DNA of 64,000 nt from Coxiella endosymbiont of Ornithodoros amblus (GCF_019425495.1 NZ_VFIV01000001.1:1-64000), one strand, 5' to 3'. Positions 30,761-44,626 are shown, counted from the first letter of the stretch. Program-made: numbers and translations. Notes: generated by a model from the letters alone, not told the origin.

Positions 30761-31516
30761 TCATTTTTTTAAGGACAACTTGCCTTGATAAACGGAAATA
30801 ATTTCATCAACATCGCCGAAGGCTTTGACACTAGCATGCTCCAATAATATCGCTTTATTACACAATTTTTTAATTAGTTGATTGGAATGAGATGCCAAAA
30901 CAAGAGTGTTAATGTTCTTATAAAAATCGTTTAGACGATTTTTAGCTTTTATCGAAAAATTTGCATCACCTGCACCAATACCTTCATCCACTAATAAAAT
31001 ATCAGGCTCAAGTGCTGTTGCTAGAGCAAAACTCAGTCGAGCTAACATACCTGAAGAGTAAGTCCGTAAAGGCAAATGAATAAAATCATCCAATTCACTA
31101 AACTCAATAATTTCATCTTGCTTTTTTTTAAGCTCCTGCTTTGTCATTCCCAAGAACATGCCAATGGTGTGAATATTTTCAAGACCTGTGTCATCCATAT
31201 CTATACCTAAATTAATACTGAATAATGAAGTTATCCGCCCTCGACAAATATATTGACCTTTAGTCGGTCGATAAATATGCGCCAACAATCTCAACAAGGT
31301 TGTTTTACCAGCGCCGTTATGGCCAACTAAACCAAGACGGTCACCTTTCTTTAAAGAAAATGAAATATCATGTAAAGCAGTTATATAAACTTTCTTTTTC
31401 TCATTACGATTAATTTCTCCACCTAAACGATTTGCTAAAGATCGACGGAAACTCCGGTTAGCGTCAAAAACAGGAATTTCAATAGATACGTTTTGCAACT
31501 CAATATAATTTTGCAT
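30761..31516 (-). CDS. wzt: O-antigen ABC exporter ATPase Wzt (KpsT/RfbE family)
   Basis: The ATP-binding subunit that drives export of a finished lipid-linked polysaccharide across the inner membrane. The 251 residues contain Walker A GHNGAGKTTLLRLL, signature YSSGMLARLSFALA, Walker B ILLVDEGIGAGD, and the switch His region VLASHS. There is no C-terminal carbohydrate-binding domain, so it is of the short KpsT-like type. It follows wzm by nine bases. This system makes Wzy/Wzx unnecessary. Confidence 0.93.
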   Translation of the reverse strand: MQNYIELQNVSIEIPVFDANRSFRRSLANRLGGEINRNEKKKVYITALHDISFSLKKGDRLGLVGHNGAGKTTLLRLLAHIYRPTKGQYICRGRITSLFSINLGIDMDDTGLENIHTIGMFLGMTKQELKKKQDEIIEFSELDDFIHLPLRTYSSGMLARLSFALATALEPDILLVDEGIGAGDANFSIKAKNRLNDFYKNINTLVLASHSNQLIKKLCNKAILLEHASVKAFGDVDEIISVYQGKLSLKK

Positions 31517-31525
31517 CGATTTTTC

Positions 31526-32389
31526 CTATAACCAATAAATCAATTTATTATAATTTCGCCCTAAATAAATCATCGTAAATGTCCAACCAACCACAAGAAT
31601 TAAAATATTTGCTATCCAGCTAACGAGACTTGTAGGCTCACCCATTAAAGGATAGCGAACCACACTAATGAAATGATAAATTGGATTAAGATTAACAATT
31701 AATAAAGCGATTTTACCATGACCTAATTGAGATTCTGACCAAAATATTGGCGTAATAAACATTGCAATCTGCAAAATACTCGTCACGATTTGTTGAATAT
31801 CGCGCATCCGTGCACAAACTAATCCAAGTGCAATTGCAATACAACTACAGTTTAAAATCAATAAAGCGAAGCCTGGAATAACCAACCAAGTATTATGAGT
31901 AATATGAAGATGGAAAATTAATGCAACCGTAAGGAAAACAACAAAGTGATGAAAAAAAACCATTACGTTACGTGATACAACCAAAAAAGCATAAAAGCTA
32001 TAAGGTAAAGCAATTTGCTTCATGCAACTCTCACTGGCAATAAATGTCGTACACGATTCAGAGAGCGTTGTTGAAAAAAAAATCCATACTACATAACCAG
32101 AAGCGAAAAAAGGCAAATAACTGCTGATTTCACGGTGCCACAAAGTAGACAACAAGAAACCCATGCTTCCTATAAAAATCGCAATGCTCAAAGTCGCCCA
32201 AAAGGGCCCTATAAGGGTTCGTTTGTAGCGCCTGCGTATTTCCGCATAGGCCATATAAAGCCAGAGATTCCATTTTTTAAAACCTTTGAAATAATCCTGC
32301 GCACCAATAAAAATAGATAAGCGTTTCTTATCGATAATTATTATCGGTTCAGCTAAATTTTGTACTAACTGATCAGTAACGTCATTCAT
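31526..32389 (-). CDS. wzm: O-antigen ABC exporter permease Wzm (ABC-2 type)
   Basis: Integral membrane partner of Wzt. The 287 residues hold about six membrane segments (for example ATLSIAIFIGSMGFLLSTLW and VVFLTVALIFHLHI). The ABC-2 family pattern YRRTLIGPFWA-like appears as YKRTLIGPFWATLS, with NLNPIYHFISVVRYPLMGE near the C-terminus. It forms a tight operon with the upstream SDR (gap eight bases) and downstream wzt (gap nine). Confidence 0.92.
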   Translation of the reverse strand: MNDVTDQLVQNLAEPIIIIDKKRLSIFIGAQDYFKGFKKWNLWLYMAYAEIRRRYKRTLIGPFWATLSIAIFIGSMGFLLSTLWHREISSYLPFFASGYVVWIFFSTTLSESCTTFIASESCMKQIALPYSFYAFLVVSRNVMVFFHHFVVFLTVALIFHLHITHNTWLVIPGFALLILNCSCIAIALGLVCARMRDIQQIVTSILQIAMFITPIFWSESQLGHGKIALLIVNLNPIYHFISVVRYPLMGEPTSLVSWIANILILVVGWTFTMIYLGRNYNKLIYWL

Positions 32390-32397
32390 TTTCTATC

Positions 32398-33150
32398 CTA
32401 AGCGGGTGTATAACCCATGCCCTCGCCTGCATCGAGGGGTAGCATGCAGCCGCTCAACAATGGAGTTTTTTGATTACATAAGACTTCTACAATGGAAAAA
32501 AATTCTGCGACATCGGTCATTCGTTTTGATGGCAGCGCTGCAACGTAGTTCTCAAATTCAACAGGCTTATCATTTTTAAATCGGAACATATTATTATCCT
32601 TTGCTATAAAACTGCCAGGAGAGATCCCTGTCATCACAACCCCACTAGCAGCTAGTGCTTTCCCTAAACTTCTGACATAAGCAGCCAAAGCTGCTTTAGC
32701 CGTGTTATATGCTACTGATCCGTGTGCCGCAGAATCAGCCGTTGAGCCCACATGAATAATCACACCGCTCTGACGGTCCACCATTTTAGGTATCAGTTTG
32801 TTGTTTATTTGAACGCCTGAGAACAAATTAATATCAACTAATTTACAAAACTCTTGTCTAGCTAAAAGCGGATCATGCATTTTGAATCCCCCGCCAGCAC
32901 AATGAATAATAACATTCGGTATAAAGTCTATTTCTAGTAATTGAAGTAGTACTTTGTCTAAGGCTGTTTCATCAGAAAAATCTATTGCGCAGATTTTAGT
33001 AGTGGACTTGAGCTCCGCTTGTAAATCCTCAAGTTCTTGTTTTGATTGAGATAACAAGTACAAGTCTGCTCTCAATTTAGACAACCACAAACTTAATGCT
33101 TTTCCCAAGCCGGAGCCAGCACCTGTAATGAGTATTTTCTTACCTTCCAT
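32398..33150 (-). CDS. Short-chain dehydrogenase/reductase
   Basis: A classical SDR of 250 residues with the cofactor motif ILITGAGSGLGKAL, NVIIHCAGGG, the catalytic Ser in IIHVGSTADSAAHG, and catalytic Tyr/Lys in YNTAKAALAAY. It is intact. As first gene of the wzm-wzt operon it probably reduces a keto group on an O-antigen sugar precursor, but nothing in the sequence fixes the substrate. GTG-type starts were considered; ATG 33150 gives the normal N-terminus (MEGKKILITGAG). Confidence 0.85.
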   Translation of the reverse strand: MEGKKILITGAGSGLGKALSLWLSKLRADLYLLSQSKQELEDLQAELKSTTKICAIDFSDETALDKVLLQLLEIDFIPNVIIHCAGGGFKMHDPLLARQEFCKLVDINLFSGVQINNKLIPKMVDRQSGVIIHVGSTADSAAHGSVAYNTAKAALAAYVRSLGKALAASGVVMTGISPGSFIAKDNNMFRFKNDKPVEFENYVAALPSKRMTDVAEFFSIVEVLCNQKTPLLSGCMLPLDAGEGMGYTPA

Positions 33151-33298
33151 AACGGTTATCCATTTTTTAACAGACCTAAAGGTATCAACTCTTTATTCAT
33201 CGTGCAACAAGCACCTTTTCCGGCTAATTTCTATTGCTATTTATTTACGAATCGAAATTGCTAATAATCGTATTGAAACAACTGGAGAATGATTAAAG

Positions 33299-34109
33299 AT
33301 GGAAACCTTCATTCATAGTCAAAAGATGTTGACATCTGTGATTGAAATAATCAAGTTTTCTGCAAAAAAGATTCTTAGTATCTATAGTGAGCCCTCTTCT
33401 TAGTGACAAAGAAAAACGATGCTTCCCCGTTAAGAAACGCTGATTGATTGACGCATGATTTTATTTCAGAGCAACTCCCTAATTTAACCTCGAAGATTCC
33501 CATCATTTCCGAAGAGTTAGATTTTGAAATTTATTCTAACACCCTTCTAAACTCTTATTTTTAGTTGGTTGATCCTTTGACGGAATCAAAGATTTTATTA
33601 AACCTAATGGCGAATCTGCTGTTAAAATAGCCTTAAGAAAAAATGCGAAAGTAGTTACTCGGGGTAGCGTTTCTTCCTATAACTGACACTTGTTATTATA
33701 CAAGTGAAGCAGCTGGCGCCTTCAAGCAAGTTGGAGAACAACCAGCCCGACAATTATAATTGGCCCCGGAGAGAAAAGGACTTGAATCAACCTATCAAAG
33801 TCATAATAAATCGCCACCGGACTTGATGGCATACAAAAATTTATTGATAAAATTGGTCCTTGCGAGTGTATCAGCATGGGCAGTAGCTTAAAGATATGCT
33901 GCTAGCAGAAGGGGAAGTACACATCTATCCTGGATTAGGTCCTACTAAAGGGTGGGATACGGCTTCAACGCAATGCGTTTTAGAACAAGCGGGAGGAAAA
34001 TTCTCATTGAAACCGGAAAATCATTATCTTGCAATAAATTGCATTTTTTATCCCAAATTCTTGGCTTTTGGCAGTAGGGGATATCCATTTGTAGGCTACC
34101 TGATAATAG

Positions 34110-34110
<1 letters not shown>
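33299..34110 (+). pseudogene. cysQ: 3'(2'),5'-bisphosphate nucleotidase (CysQ), broken
   Basis: Removes the 3'-phosphate of PAP, the by-product of sulfotransferases. Pieces in order: SQKMLTSVIEIIKFSAKKIL (from ATG 33299), LPIISEEL, LVDPLTESK in another frame (the metal-binding DPLDGTK-like site, altered), SAVKIALRKNAKVVTRG, and SMGSSLK...LLAEGEVHIYPGLGPTK GWDTAS near the 3' end. The last block is diagnostic of CysQ. Many frameshifts. It is followed directly by the ATP sulfurylase remnant. Confidence 0.8.
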
Positions 34111-35401
<1,291 letters not shown>

Positions 35402-35430
<29 letters not shown>

Positions 35431-36170
35431 TAGTTAGTTGTTTGAAATGCGACTTTTCTTTCCATTTTTTAATAAACTCGTCTGAAACAATAATCCCAAT
35501 AAAATCACAAAACTCTCTTAATTTTTTCTCAGTCCGGTAACAAAGATCCTTATATTTTAAATCATTTATATTCTTGAGGGCTTCTTGCATATAATTTTCA
35601 ACATAATAAGCGCAATAAGCTGTAAATCGATGATCTCTATCATATTCAAGAATATCAATTTGATTAAGCATTGAAAAAAGAACATCTAAAGGATTTCCCA
35701 TAATTACCCATATAATAAAAGTGTATTTAGAATTTTTTCTTCTAAAATCTAACAGATTTTTTATTTATGCGTGCATGATCAGTAATGATATTCGTTATAG
35801 CGAATAAAAATTCAGAAACAAAAATAATGAACCGTGCAACAAACTCCTGATTATTCTCGCTAAAAATACCTTTTAGACGTTTAATAGCATTAAATGCAAA
35901 ATATCGATAGTACGCGCAATATGCCTAAAAAGTATATCAAAGGATAATAGCTGTTTAGCAAACTGCGCAAAGTCAAATATAAAATTCTGCAATAGGCTTT
36001 TATCGTACTTATTGTTGTTGAATAACCTTGGAGTTCTGACATAGAAAAAAGAGTGCAAAAAATGCTAACCCACCATCTACATAAGTTCAGGCAATTATTG
36101 TTTATATTGATTGATTGCTTCAAGTAATATTTTTATTTGGGAAAAATGCGCAGAGAATCCTCATAAAATG
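35402..36170 (-). pseudogene. Sulfotransferase, broken
   Basis: The open part (35402-35701) reads MGNPLDVLFSMLNQIDILEY and LKYKDLCYRTEKKLREFCDF IGI. This matches the 3'-phosphate-binding RxPxDVxxSxxNQ segment and the RYEDL...LxxLCDFIG segment of PAPS-dependent sulfotransferases. Upstream (35710-36130) are damaged stretches such as IKNLLDFRRKNSKYTFII. The neighbouring PAPS genes on the opposite strand support the call. Its 3' end abuts the truncated APS kinase, so a deletion has joined them. Confidence 0.55.
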
Positions 36171-36330
36171 ACTTGACGTTCTTTTCAAAACCCTGTGTAT
36201 TCATTATTAAGTTTCTCATCTCATTATTAAGTTTCTCATCATAAATCATTTTTATGATACACTCTAAAAGAGTTTGACCATCATTTATCACTAAATGATT
36301 CCCTAGGTTTCGTTTTTCATTTTATTTTCG
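36140..36330 (-). pseudogene. Possible glycosyltransferase C-terminal remnant
   Basis: The minus strand reads GNHLVINDGQTLLECIIKMI and then YDEKLNNE, reminiscent of the donor-side end of GT4 enzymes, followed by FEKNVKSFYEDSLRIFPK. A tandem 20-base duplication lies inside it. Identification is weak. Confidence 0.3.
36201..36240. repeat. Tandem duplication, 2 x 20 bases
   Basis: TCATTATTAAGTTTCTCATC occurs twice in immediate succession without mismatch. Since 20 is not a multiple of three, it shifts the frame of the minus-strand remnant. It looks like a recent slippage duplication. Confidence 0.95.
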
Positions 36331-36454
36331 CAATTATTTTCAATAAAATCAACCAAATAGATGCTTACTGCAATATTTAGGAATTCTTGCATCTTTAATC
36401 TAAGATATAGTAATCTACATTTTTTTGTATAAACTTATAAGTCGAAGTAAAAAG

Positions 36455-37624
36455 ATGATCGCCATTAGGGAAAAAATCAAGGCACAAGGTTGGCGATGGT
36501 TCATGCGGCGAGTGCTGCGTGAAATCTTACAGCCTGTGACGAAAACAGGGAAGTACCTAAAGCCCTTTAAGTTCGCTATTTATCCACTTCTGTGTAAATT
36601 CATGGATATTATTAATTATCGGCGCTCAAAAAAAAGCCACGCTGATACACTATACTTTTTTTACGATCTCGAAGTAGAGCCCATTACTTACAATTTTTGC
36701 TGGGCGTTGGCAATTGCAGAAGCAAGGCGTAAAGAACATCGGCTATTACAGCTAAAAATTATCATCGTACCCGGGTTATCACAAGGCTTAAGAAAAGAAG
36801 ACTCCGAATACCAAACGATCGTCAACGATGTTGCCCGCTGGTGGCGCATTTATTCCATTCTATTACCAACGCCAATGCTGCTGGCTAATCAACCTAGTCT
36901 TTATTTTTGTGCTTCACGAGAAGAAGCTTTAATGATAAAAAAAGAAGCGCGATACCTCTATCCAAACAATTACAGCGTCACTTTTCCTACCACACATCAA
37001 ACAAAGGATGGCCTGAAATACAAGAATTTCATGTCATTTCGCGCTACTGCCAAAGCACGGACTTATGTTTCCGAATGGTTGGAACAGCGCGCCAATCATC
37101 GCAAAGTGATTGTTATCACTTTGCGACAATACGATTACACGCCAGAACGAAACAGTAATATAACCGCCTGGGCAGCATTCGCTAAGAAACTCAATAAAAA
37201 AGAATTTTTTGTCGTTATTGTCCCTGACACAGAAAAAGCCTCCCACAGTCCACCCAAACCACTCCAAGAATTTACGTACTTCGAAGCCGCTTGTTGGAAC
37301 ATGGGGCTACGCGCCGCTCTCTATGAATTAGCGTATTTAAACCTAGGCGTTAACAACGGCCCGATGTCATTGTGTTGGTTAAATGCACACACCCGTTATG
37401 TCACTTTTAAAATGATCGTAAAAGAACAGTCCGCAGCCACTTTAGAAAACATGCTAAAAATCGGTTTCCGTCTCAACCAAACACCTCCTTTTGCTAATCA
37501 GTTTCAACGCTGGGTGTGGAAGGATGATGAAGAGGAAATCATTTCTAGGGAATTCGACTCAATGTATGCGTTATTAGAGAATAAAAACAATCGACAAAAA
37601 CAATCCACTAATACTATAATGTGA
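36455..37624 (+). CDS. Conserved-looking protein of unknown function in O-antigen operon
   Basis: An intact 389-residue protein starting at ATG 36455 (MIAIREKIKAQGWRWFMRRV); an in-frame TTG at 36425 is less likely. The N-terminus is basic and amphipathic. No signal peptide is visible. Features are FFYDLEVEPITYNFCWALAI, a central VIVITLRQYDYTPERNSNI, and a late NLGVNNGPMSLCWLNA that recalls the nsGpmhla motif of GT-B (GT9-like) glycosyltransferases. A glycosyltransferase fold is therefore possible but unproven. First gene of an intact plus-strand operon with two aminotransferases. Confidence 0.75.
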   Translation: MIAIREKIKAQGWRWFMRRVLREILQPVTKTGKYLKPFKFAIYPLLCKFMDIINYRRSKKSHADTLYFFYDLEVEPITYNFCWALAIAEARRKEHRLLQLKIIIVPGLSQGLRKEDSEYQTIVNDVARWWRIYSILLPTPMLLANQPSLYFCASREEALMIKKEARYLYPNNYSVTFPTTHQTKDGLKYKNFMSFRATAKARTYVSEWLEQRANHRKVIVITLRQYDYTPERNSNITAWAAFAKKLNKKEFFVVIVPDTEKASHSPPKPLQEFTYFEAACWNMGLRAALYELAYLNLGVNNGPMSLCWLNAHTRYVTFKMIVKEQSAATLENMLKIGFRLNQTPPFANQFQRWVWKDDEEEIISREFDSMYALLENKNNRQKQSTNTIM

Positions 37625-37646
37625 GAGCTGTTTGGAGGATCTGCAC

Positions 37647-39952
<2,306 letters not shown>

Positions 39953-39978
39953 CGTGACTTTATCGCAAACTCAAATAA

Positions 39979-41355
39979 ATGCATAAATTATCAAAAAAAT
40001 ACTTAATTAAGACTGCAAAATACATAAGAATTTTCTTTTATTCTGGGATCAAATATCTACTCGGTATTTATGCCTTAGATAAAGTTCCTCAGATAGTTAA
40101 AGAAAATTCTTTAGCGTCAGGAATATCCTTTCTAAAAAGCAAATATAAATTTTTTCGTCCGTCTATAGTTAAATTTTTTATTAAACTGTATCGTTATTTA
40201 TTAATAACGGATAAAAATCTGCTTACCTTAAAAATAAATAACGCCTACATTATTCATTTCTGTTGCTGGGGGAAAGCATATGCTGAAAAAGTTAAAACCT
40301 ACTTGATTCCATCGTTACTCGCTGAAGGAAATTTGCCTTCCATTTCAAAAAAGTATAAGACAATTGTACTCGTTCATTGTGATATTGATACAAAAAACAA
40401 TCTTTCGCTCTCACCGATAATAAAGTATGTTAAAAACTACGCCAATATAGAATTTATTATATTACCTCGATCTCTGATAAAAGCTTATAAATCCAATTTT
40501 AAATATTTTCCTTTTCTATATTCCAAAAAAATAACAGGTATCGTTTCGAATATTAAATACATCCTTCTAGGGGCTTTACAAACTCAAGCGCTCGAAATAG
40601 CTGTAAAAAATAAATCTTATATTTCATTCATGATGCCAGATTTTGTATTGTCAGACAGATTCTTAACGAATACATTTTTTTTAATTGAAGGAAAAAAAGT
40701 AGCAATCATCAGCACATCCAGAACAGATTATCAAAAAATTGCTCAGCAGCTTGAAAAATTTTTTAAAGGTAAGGAAAGAATTCAACTAACGGTGCCTGCC
40801 TCAGTTTTAACAATGCTTCAAGTCACTAATCTTCATCCAGCGGCTAAAAAAATCATCGTATCAGAAAATAATACAAATTTTAGCTCCCGCGCTCAGTTGC
40901 TTTTTGAAACCCCAAATGGCTTTGTTCTAAGAGCCTATCACTATCACCCTATATTGTTAGATTGTCACCATTATAATTATAAATTCCAAAAAGATTACTA
41001 TCCAATTGACAATTCTATTCTAAATCAGTTGCTATCGATTAACATTCCATTTGATCAACAAATAGCTTCTTGCAATAATGAATCTGATATACACTGCTTA
41101 GAACTGAGTGATGAACATATCGATGAACACATCTCTACGAAACAAAAAAAATTAAATTATAATGAGTTTCTCTACGAAATTTGTGACATGATTTCAAAAA
41201 ATCCATCTACTTATGATACACCGCTAAACCGTTATTTTATTTCTATTAAAAATAGATTCGAATCCCCGTCTGTTCTCAAAGAAGGTGATTTCGTAGACGA
41301 CGATAGGTTTTTTTCAGACTTAAAAGAAATGTTAAAGACATATAATTATAACTGA
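39979..41355 (+). CDS. Unknown protein with PSLLAEGN motif (possible glycosyltransferase)
   Basis: 458 residues, intact, starting MHKLSKKYLIKTAKYIRIFF with no signal peptide. The core has WGKAYAEKVKTYLIPSLLAE followed by GNLPSI, then a beta-strand-like TIVLVHCDID, MMPDFVLSD, and LHPAAKKI. The same set of motifs appears in two broken genes at 51.9-53.4 and 53.5-54.2 kb, so this is a repeated family in the locus. I recall such PSLLAxGN proteins in polysaccharide loci without an assigned function. A nucleotide-sugar-using enzyme is a guess. It follows the aminotransferase pair. Confidence 0.75.
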   Translation: MHKLSKKYLIKTAKYIRIFFYSGIKYLLGIYALDKVPQIVKENSLASGISFLKSKYKFFRPSIVKFFIKLYRYLLITDKNLLTLKINNAYIIHFCCWGKAYAEKVKTYLIPSLLAEGNLPSISKKYKTIVLVHCDIDTKNNLSLSPIIKYVKNYANIEFIILPRSLIKAYKSNFKYFPFLYSKKITGIVSNIKYILLGALQTQALEIAVKNKSYISFMMPDFVLSDRFLTNTFFLIEGKKVAIISTSRTDYQKIAQQLEKFFKGKERIQLTVPASVLTMLQVTNLHPAAKKIIVSENNTNFSSRAQLLFETPNGFVLRAYHYHPILLDCHHYNYKFQKDYYPIDNSILNQLLSINIPFDQQIASCNNESDIHCLELSDEHIDEHISTKQKKLNYNEFLYEICDMISKNPSTYDTPLNRYFISIKNRFESPSVLKEGDFVDDDRFFSDLKEMLKTYNYN

Positions 41356-41389
41356 CTTCTCAAAAAGAGCCATTTGACCTGATGTCGCG

Positions 41390-42284
41390 CCTTAAGATTC
41401 ATCGAAATTAAAGATAACTTATGTATAGTACCTCAATTGAAAATCCTGAACTACTAATAAGCGTTTTGAGATAATTATCATTGATGATTGTTCATCAGAT
41501 GATACCCTCGCTGTTGTCAATGCCTATTAAGGATAAGCGTATTCGTTAATATTCGTAACAAAGTGAACATAGGATCTATACAAGGAGACCGAGCACATAT
41601 CCGACGTTTCATTTCCGCATTAATGCGGGTGAAATATTTCATTTATTTGTCTAATGACGATTATCGGCCTCGCAGTACCTTACTTTTCAGGCAAGTCGAA
41701 GCATTTAAAACACATGACAATGTTGCAATGATTATTAGTAGTCAACTGATCATATACAACAAATTCTGCAGATGACCGCTACTGGACTTAGAAAAGATTT
41801 CACAAGTAGATTACAAAGACCTCTATACATATCCATTTCCAAAATCTAATTATTTTATTAAACACCTATTTCCAAAATTTTTCATGACTTCTGAAGAATT
41901 TTTGTAGACCCAAAGTGGCAATCGGGTTATGAGATTTTAGTGGGACCCACGTGCTACGAAAATGTCATTTATTTTAGATGAACCCGATGTTGTCGTAAAC
42001 GCTCAACCAACTAACACAGACTTCAAAGGAACGTAATTGGAACATTTTAAGGACAGCATCCACAGCATCAAAGCTGCATTTCAAGCGCCATTAGCAAGTG
42101 AAATGTCCGAAGAAAAAAAAGATTCTTAAATTTAATAAAACGCGAAACAATTCGAAACTTGACAAGAACCTTACTCCAAAATATCTTTTCTATCAAACTA
42201 CATCGGAAATTAACCTTGTTCGCTGAACAAAGCATGATCAAGCCCGTACAAGTAATTCACGCGCTTCGAGAATATTTTTTATGA
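41390..42284 (+). pseudogene. Family 2 glycosyltransferase, broken
   Basis: Opening block IIIIDDCSSDDTLAVVNAY (the DD nucleotide-binding motif of GT-A enzymes), then a frameshift, RIRYY, VNIGSIQGDRAHIRRFISAL and YFIYLSNDDYRPRSTLLF with the DxD-like NDD. Later pieces include PDVVVNAQPTNTDFKGT and FLNLIKRETIRNLTRTLLQN near 42130. Stops at several places. It sits between two intact genes of the operon. Confidence 0.8.
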
Positions 42285-42519
42285 AAAATAACCCATAAAA
42301 AAGGACATTAAATACATGTACCAAGCGACGCTACCTCGTCAAATATTGAGAATATATTTTAGTATGGATTAACTCCACCTTGAGCGCGTACAAAATGATA
42401 AAGCTTTCACTTTTATTGATTTTAAAATTAAATAGATTTATAGTGAGGCGAACTTAATTTTTAAGTTAAACTTCCCCCACAGTGGAAATGAGTATTTGAC
42501 CAGCGAGGCCTCGATACGG
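42285..42519. other. Intergenic leader of the E1 pair
   Basis: About 235 bases after the GT2 remnant with no gene. A GAGGTAGCGT-like sequence on the minus strand at 42339-42348 only partly resembles ops. No convincing promoter recognised. Confidence 0.4.
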
Positions 42520-43545
42520 ATGGAAGATTGGAATCGATATAAAGAATTACTGTACAAGCTCTTGCGGATACGAATGATTGAGGAAGAAATCGCTCTTCAA
42601 TATCCCAACGGGAAAATGCGATGTCCAACCCATCTTTCGATTGGACAGGAAGCTGTTCCTATTATGGTTTGTGAAAATTTGCACAATACTGATTTAACGC
42701 TCAGCACCCATCGAGCTCATGCTCATTATTTAGCTAAAGGCGGGAATCTCAAAGCCCTCATTGCTGAATTGCACGGAAAAGTTACGGGTGCCACTGCCGG
42801 GAGAGGCGGTTCTATGAATTTAAGCGACCTTTCCGTCGGCTTCATCGCCAGTACCGCTATCGTAGCTAATACAGTGCCTATCGGTGTCGGGCTAGCATTC
42901 TCACAAAAACTTAAAAAAAGCAATCTCATAACTACCATCTTCTTAGGGGATGCTGCCGTTGAAGAAGGTGTGGTTTATGAATCATTAAATTTTGCAGTAT
43001 TGAAACGTCTACCGATCTTGTTTGTTTGCGAAAATAATTTGTATTCTGTTAACACGCCGCTGCACTTAAGGCAGCCAGCTAATCGAACCATCCACGAAAT
43101 GGTAAAAGGAATAGGTGCTAAGACACAAAATATCGACGGAAATGACATTCCGACAAGCTTTCATAGCGTTTGTGAGGTGATGAAAGATCTGCGGGAAAAT
43201 GGCGGAGTGTGGTTTTTAGAATTTCAAACGTATCGTTTCAAAGTGCATTGCGGCCCGGAAGAGGAAACATTTACCGACAGATCGAAAACTGAATTTGATC
43301 ATTGGATGGCCCGAGATCCTCTCTCACTACTGCAATCTCAACTATTAACTGCCAGGACCATTTCCCCGGAAGAAATCGATAAATGGCGGCACGAAATCCA
43401 AAATGAAATTGATGAAGCGTTCACTTTTGCTGAAAGTTCACCATACCCCCCTCCTGAAGACCGATTTCGTTATCGATATGCTGATAGTCGGAATGAATGG
43501 CTAAGACATCAGTTGGATAAACAAAAGGATGAGCTGCTAACTTGA
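42520..43545 (+). CDS. ThDP-dependent dehydrogenase E1 alpha subunit-like
   Basis: 341 residues from ATG 42520 (MEDWNRYKELLYKLLRIRMI); an in-frame TTG at 42496 is possible. The family start LxRIRxIEEEIA, HLSIGQEAVP, HRAHAHYLAKGG and GRGGSMNLSD match PDH/acetoin-dehydrogenase E1 alpha. The thiamine-diphosphate motif reads GDAAVEEG, then CENNLYSVNT (GDG to GDA change, NN kept). The HCGP loop follows. No lipoyl E2 gene is nearby, so a classical 2-oxoacid dehydrogenase complex is unlikely. A C2-unit or acyl transfer to a sugar precursor is inference. Overlaps the beta gene by four bases. Confidence 0.88.
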   Translation: MEDWNRYKELLYKLLRIRMIEEEIALQYPNGKMRCPTHLSIGQEAVPIMVCENLHNTDLTLSTHRAHAHYLAKGGNLKALIAELHGKVTGATAGRGGSMNLSDLSVGFIASTAIVANTVPIGVGLAFSQKLKKSNLITTIFLGDAAVEEGVVYESLNFAVLKRLPILFVCENNLYSVNTPLHLRQPANRTIHEMVKGIGAKTQNIDGNDIPTSFHSVCEVMKDLRENGGVWFLEFQTYRFKVHCGPEEETFTDRSKTEFDHWMARDPLSLLQSQLLTARTISPEEIDKWRHEIQNEIDEAFTFAESSPYPPPEDRFRYRYADSRNEWLRHQLDKQKDELLT

Positions 43546-44606
43546 GTCAGAAAAAATTTATTCATAGAATCAATGCTGCCTTGAGAAAAGCAATGCAGAT
43601 TGACCCATTGGTACTTTGCTATGGATTAGGTATCAACGATTCAGCGCGTATTTTTGGCACTACCACGCGATTGCTTGAAGAATTTGGCGAAAACCGAGTT
43701 TTCGACATGCCAACAGCTGAAAATGGCATGACTGGGGTGGGGATCGGGTTGGCAATTAATGGATTCCGTCCCGTTTTATCGCATTGCCGATTAGATTTCG
43801 CTTTATTATCGCTGGATCAAATAATCAATGGAGCTGCTAAGTGGTATAGTTTATTTGCCGGTACTATGCCCGTCCCCTTAACTATCCGCGCTATTGTGGG
43901 TAGAGGCTGGGGGCAGGGGCCTACCCATTGCCAGAGTTTACAAGCCTGCTTTGCGCATATACCCGGTTTAAAAGTAGTGATGCCTTCGTTAGCGGAAGAT
44001 GCCTATGGTTTGCTATTATCCAGCATTTTTGATGATAACCCAGTTATCTTTATTGAACATCGATGGCTGCATAATATTCATGTCAATGAAGTCGAAGACA
44101 GTTATCGCTATATTCCATTAGGGCAAGCGAGAAAAGTCATCGAAGGTACCGATATCACCGTAGTTGCTATGTCATACATGACGATAGAAGCACTGCATAC
44201 CCTGAAATTCTTAAAAAAAGCTCAAGGCATCCACTGCGAATTGATCGATTTAAGAACCATTAAGCCTCTTGATTGGGAAACGATTTATGTTTCAATAAGA
44301 AAAACAGGAAGATTATTAGTCTTAGATACTGGTTTTGAATTTTGCTCTGTTGCAAGTGAAATAATTGCAAAAGCAAGCATTGATTGCTTCTCTAGCCTGC
44401 TTGCACCACCAAAACGTTTGGCTACGCCTGATTATCCTGTCCTAACGTCACCCACATTGGCCACACCGATGTACACCTACAGTGATGATATCGTTCGAGC
44501 TGTTGCTGAGGTTTTAAAGTTGCCGGTGAATGTTGAACCTTTACAGAAAGAAAGAGACGCTAAACCAAGAGACGTGCCAGGCGATTGGTTTGGAGGGCCT
44601 TTCTGA
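43542..44606 (+). CDS. ThDP-dependent dehydrogenase E1 beta subunit-like
   Basis: 354 residues from a TTG start overlapping the alpha stop (TTGA), with AAGGATGAG as ribosome site. The family blocks are present: MPTAENGMTGVGIGLAINGF with the conserved Glu near the ThDP ring, LDQIINGAAKW, HIPGLKVVMPS and a transketolase C-domain (VIEGTDITVVAMSYMTIEAL, LDLRTIKPLD-like LIDLRTIKPLDW). Alpha and beta would form a heterotetramer. A decayed second copy of the same pair lies at 50.7-51.6 kb. Confidence 0.88.
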   Translation: MSQKKFIHRINAALRKAMQIDPLVLCYGLGINDSARIFGTTTRLLEEFGENRVFDMPTAENGMTGVGIGLAINGFRPVLSHCRLDFALLSLDQIINGAAKWYSLFAGTMPVPLTIRAIVGRGWGQGPTHCQSLQACFAHIPGLKVVMPSLAEDAYGLLLSSIFDDNPVIFIEHRWLHNIHVNEVEDSYRYIPLGQARKVIEGTDITVVAMSYMTIEALHTLKFLKKAQGIHCELIDLRTIKPLDWETIYVSIRKTGRLLVLDTGFEFCSVASEIIAKASIDCFSSLLAPPKRLATPDYPVLTSPTLATPMYTYSDDIVRAVAEVLKLPVNVEPLQKERDAKPRDVPGDWFGGPF

Positions 44607-44626
44607 AGTTGCGCTGATTTCATTTT

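Noticed and set aside
33660-33670. GGGGTAGCGTT on the plus strand, ops-like
   Set aside because: One base short of the ops core and located within the cysQ remnant, not in a leader.
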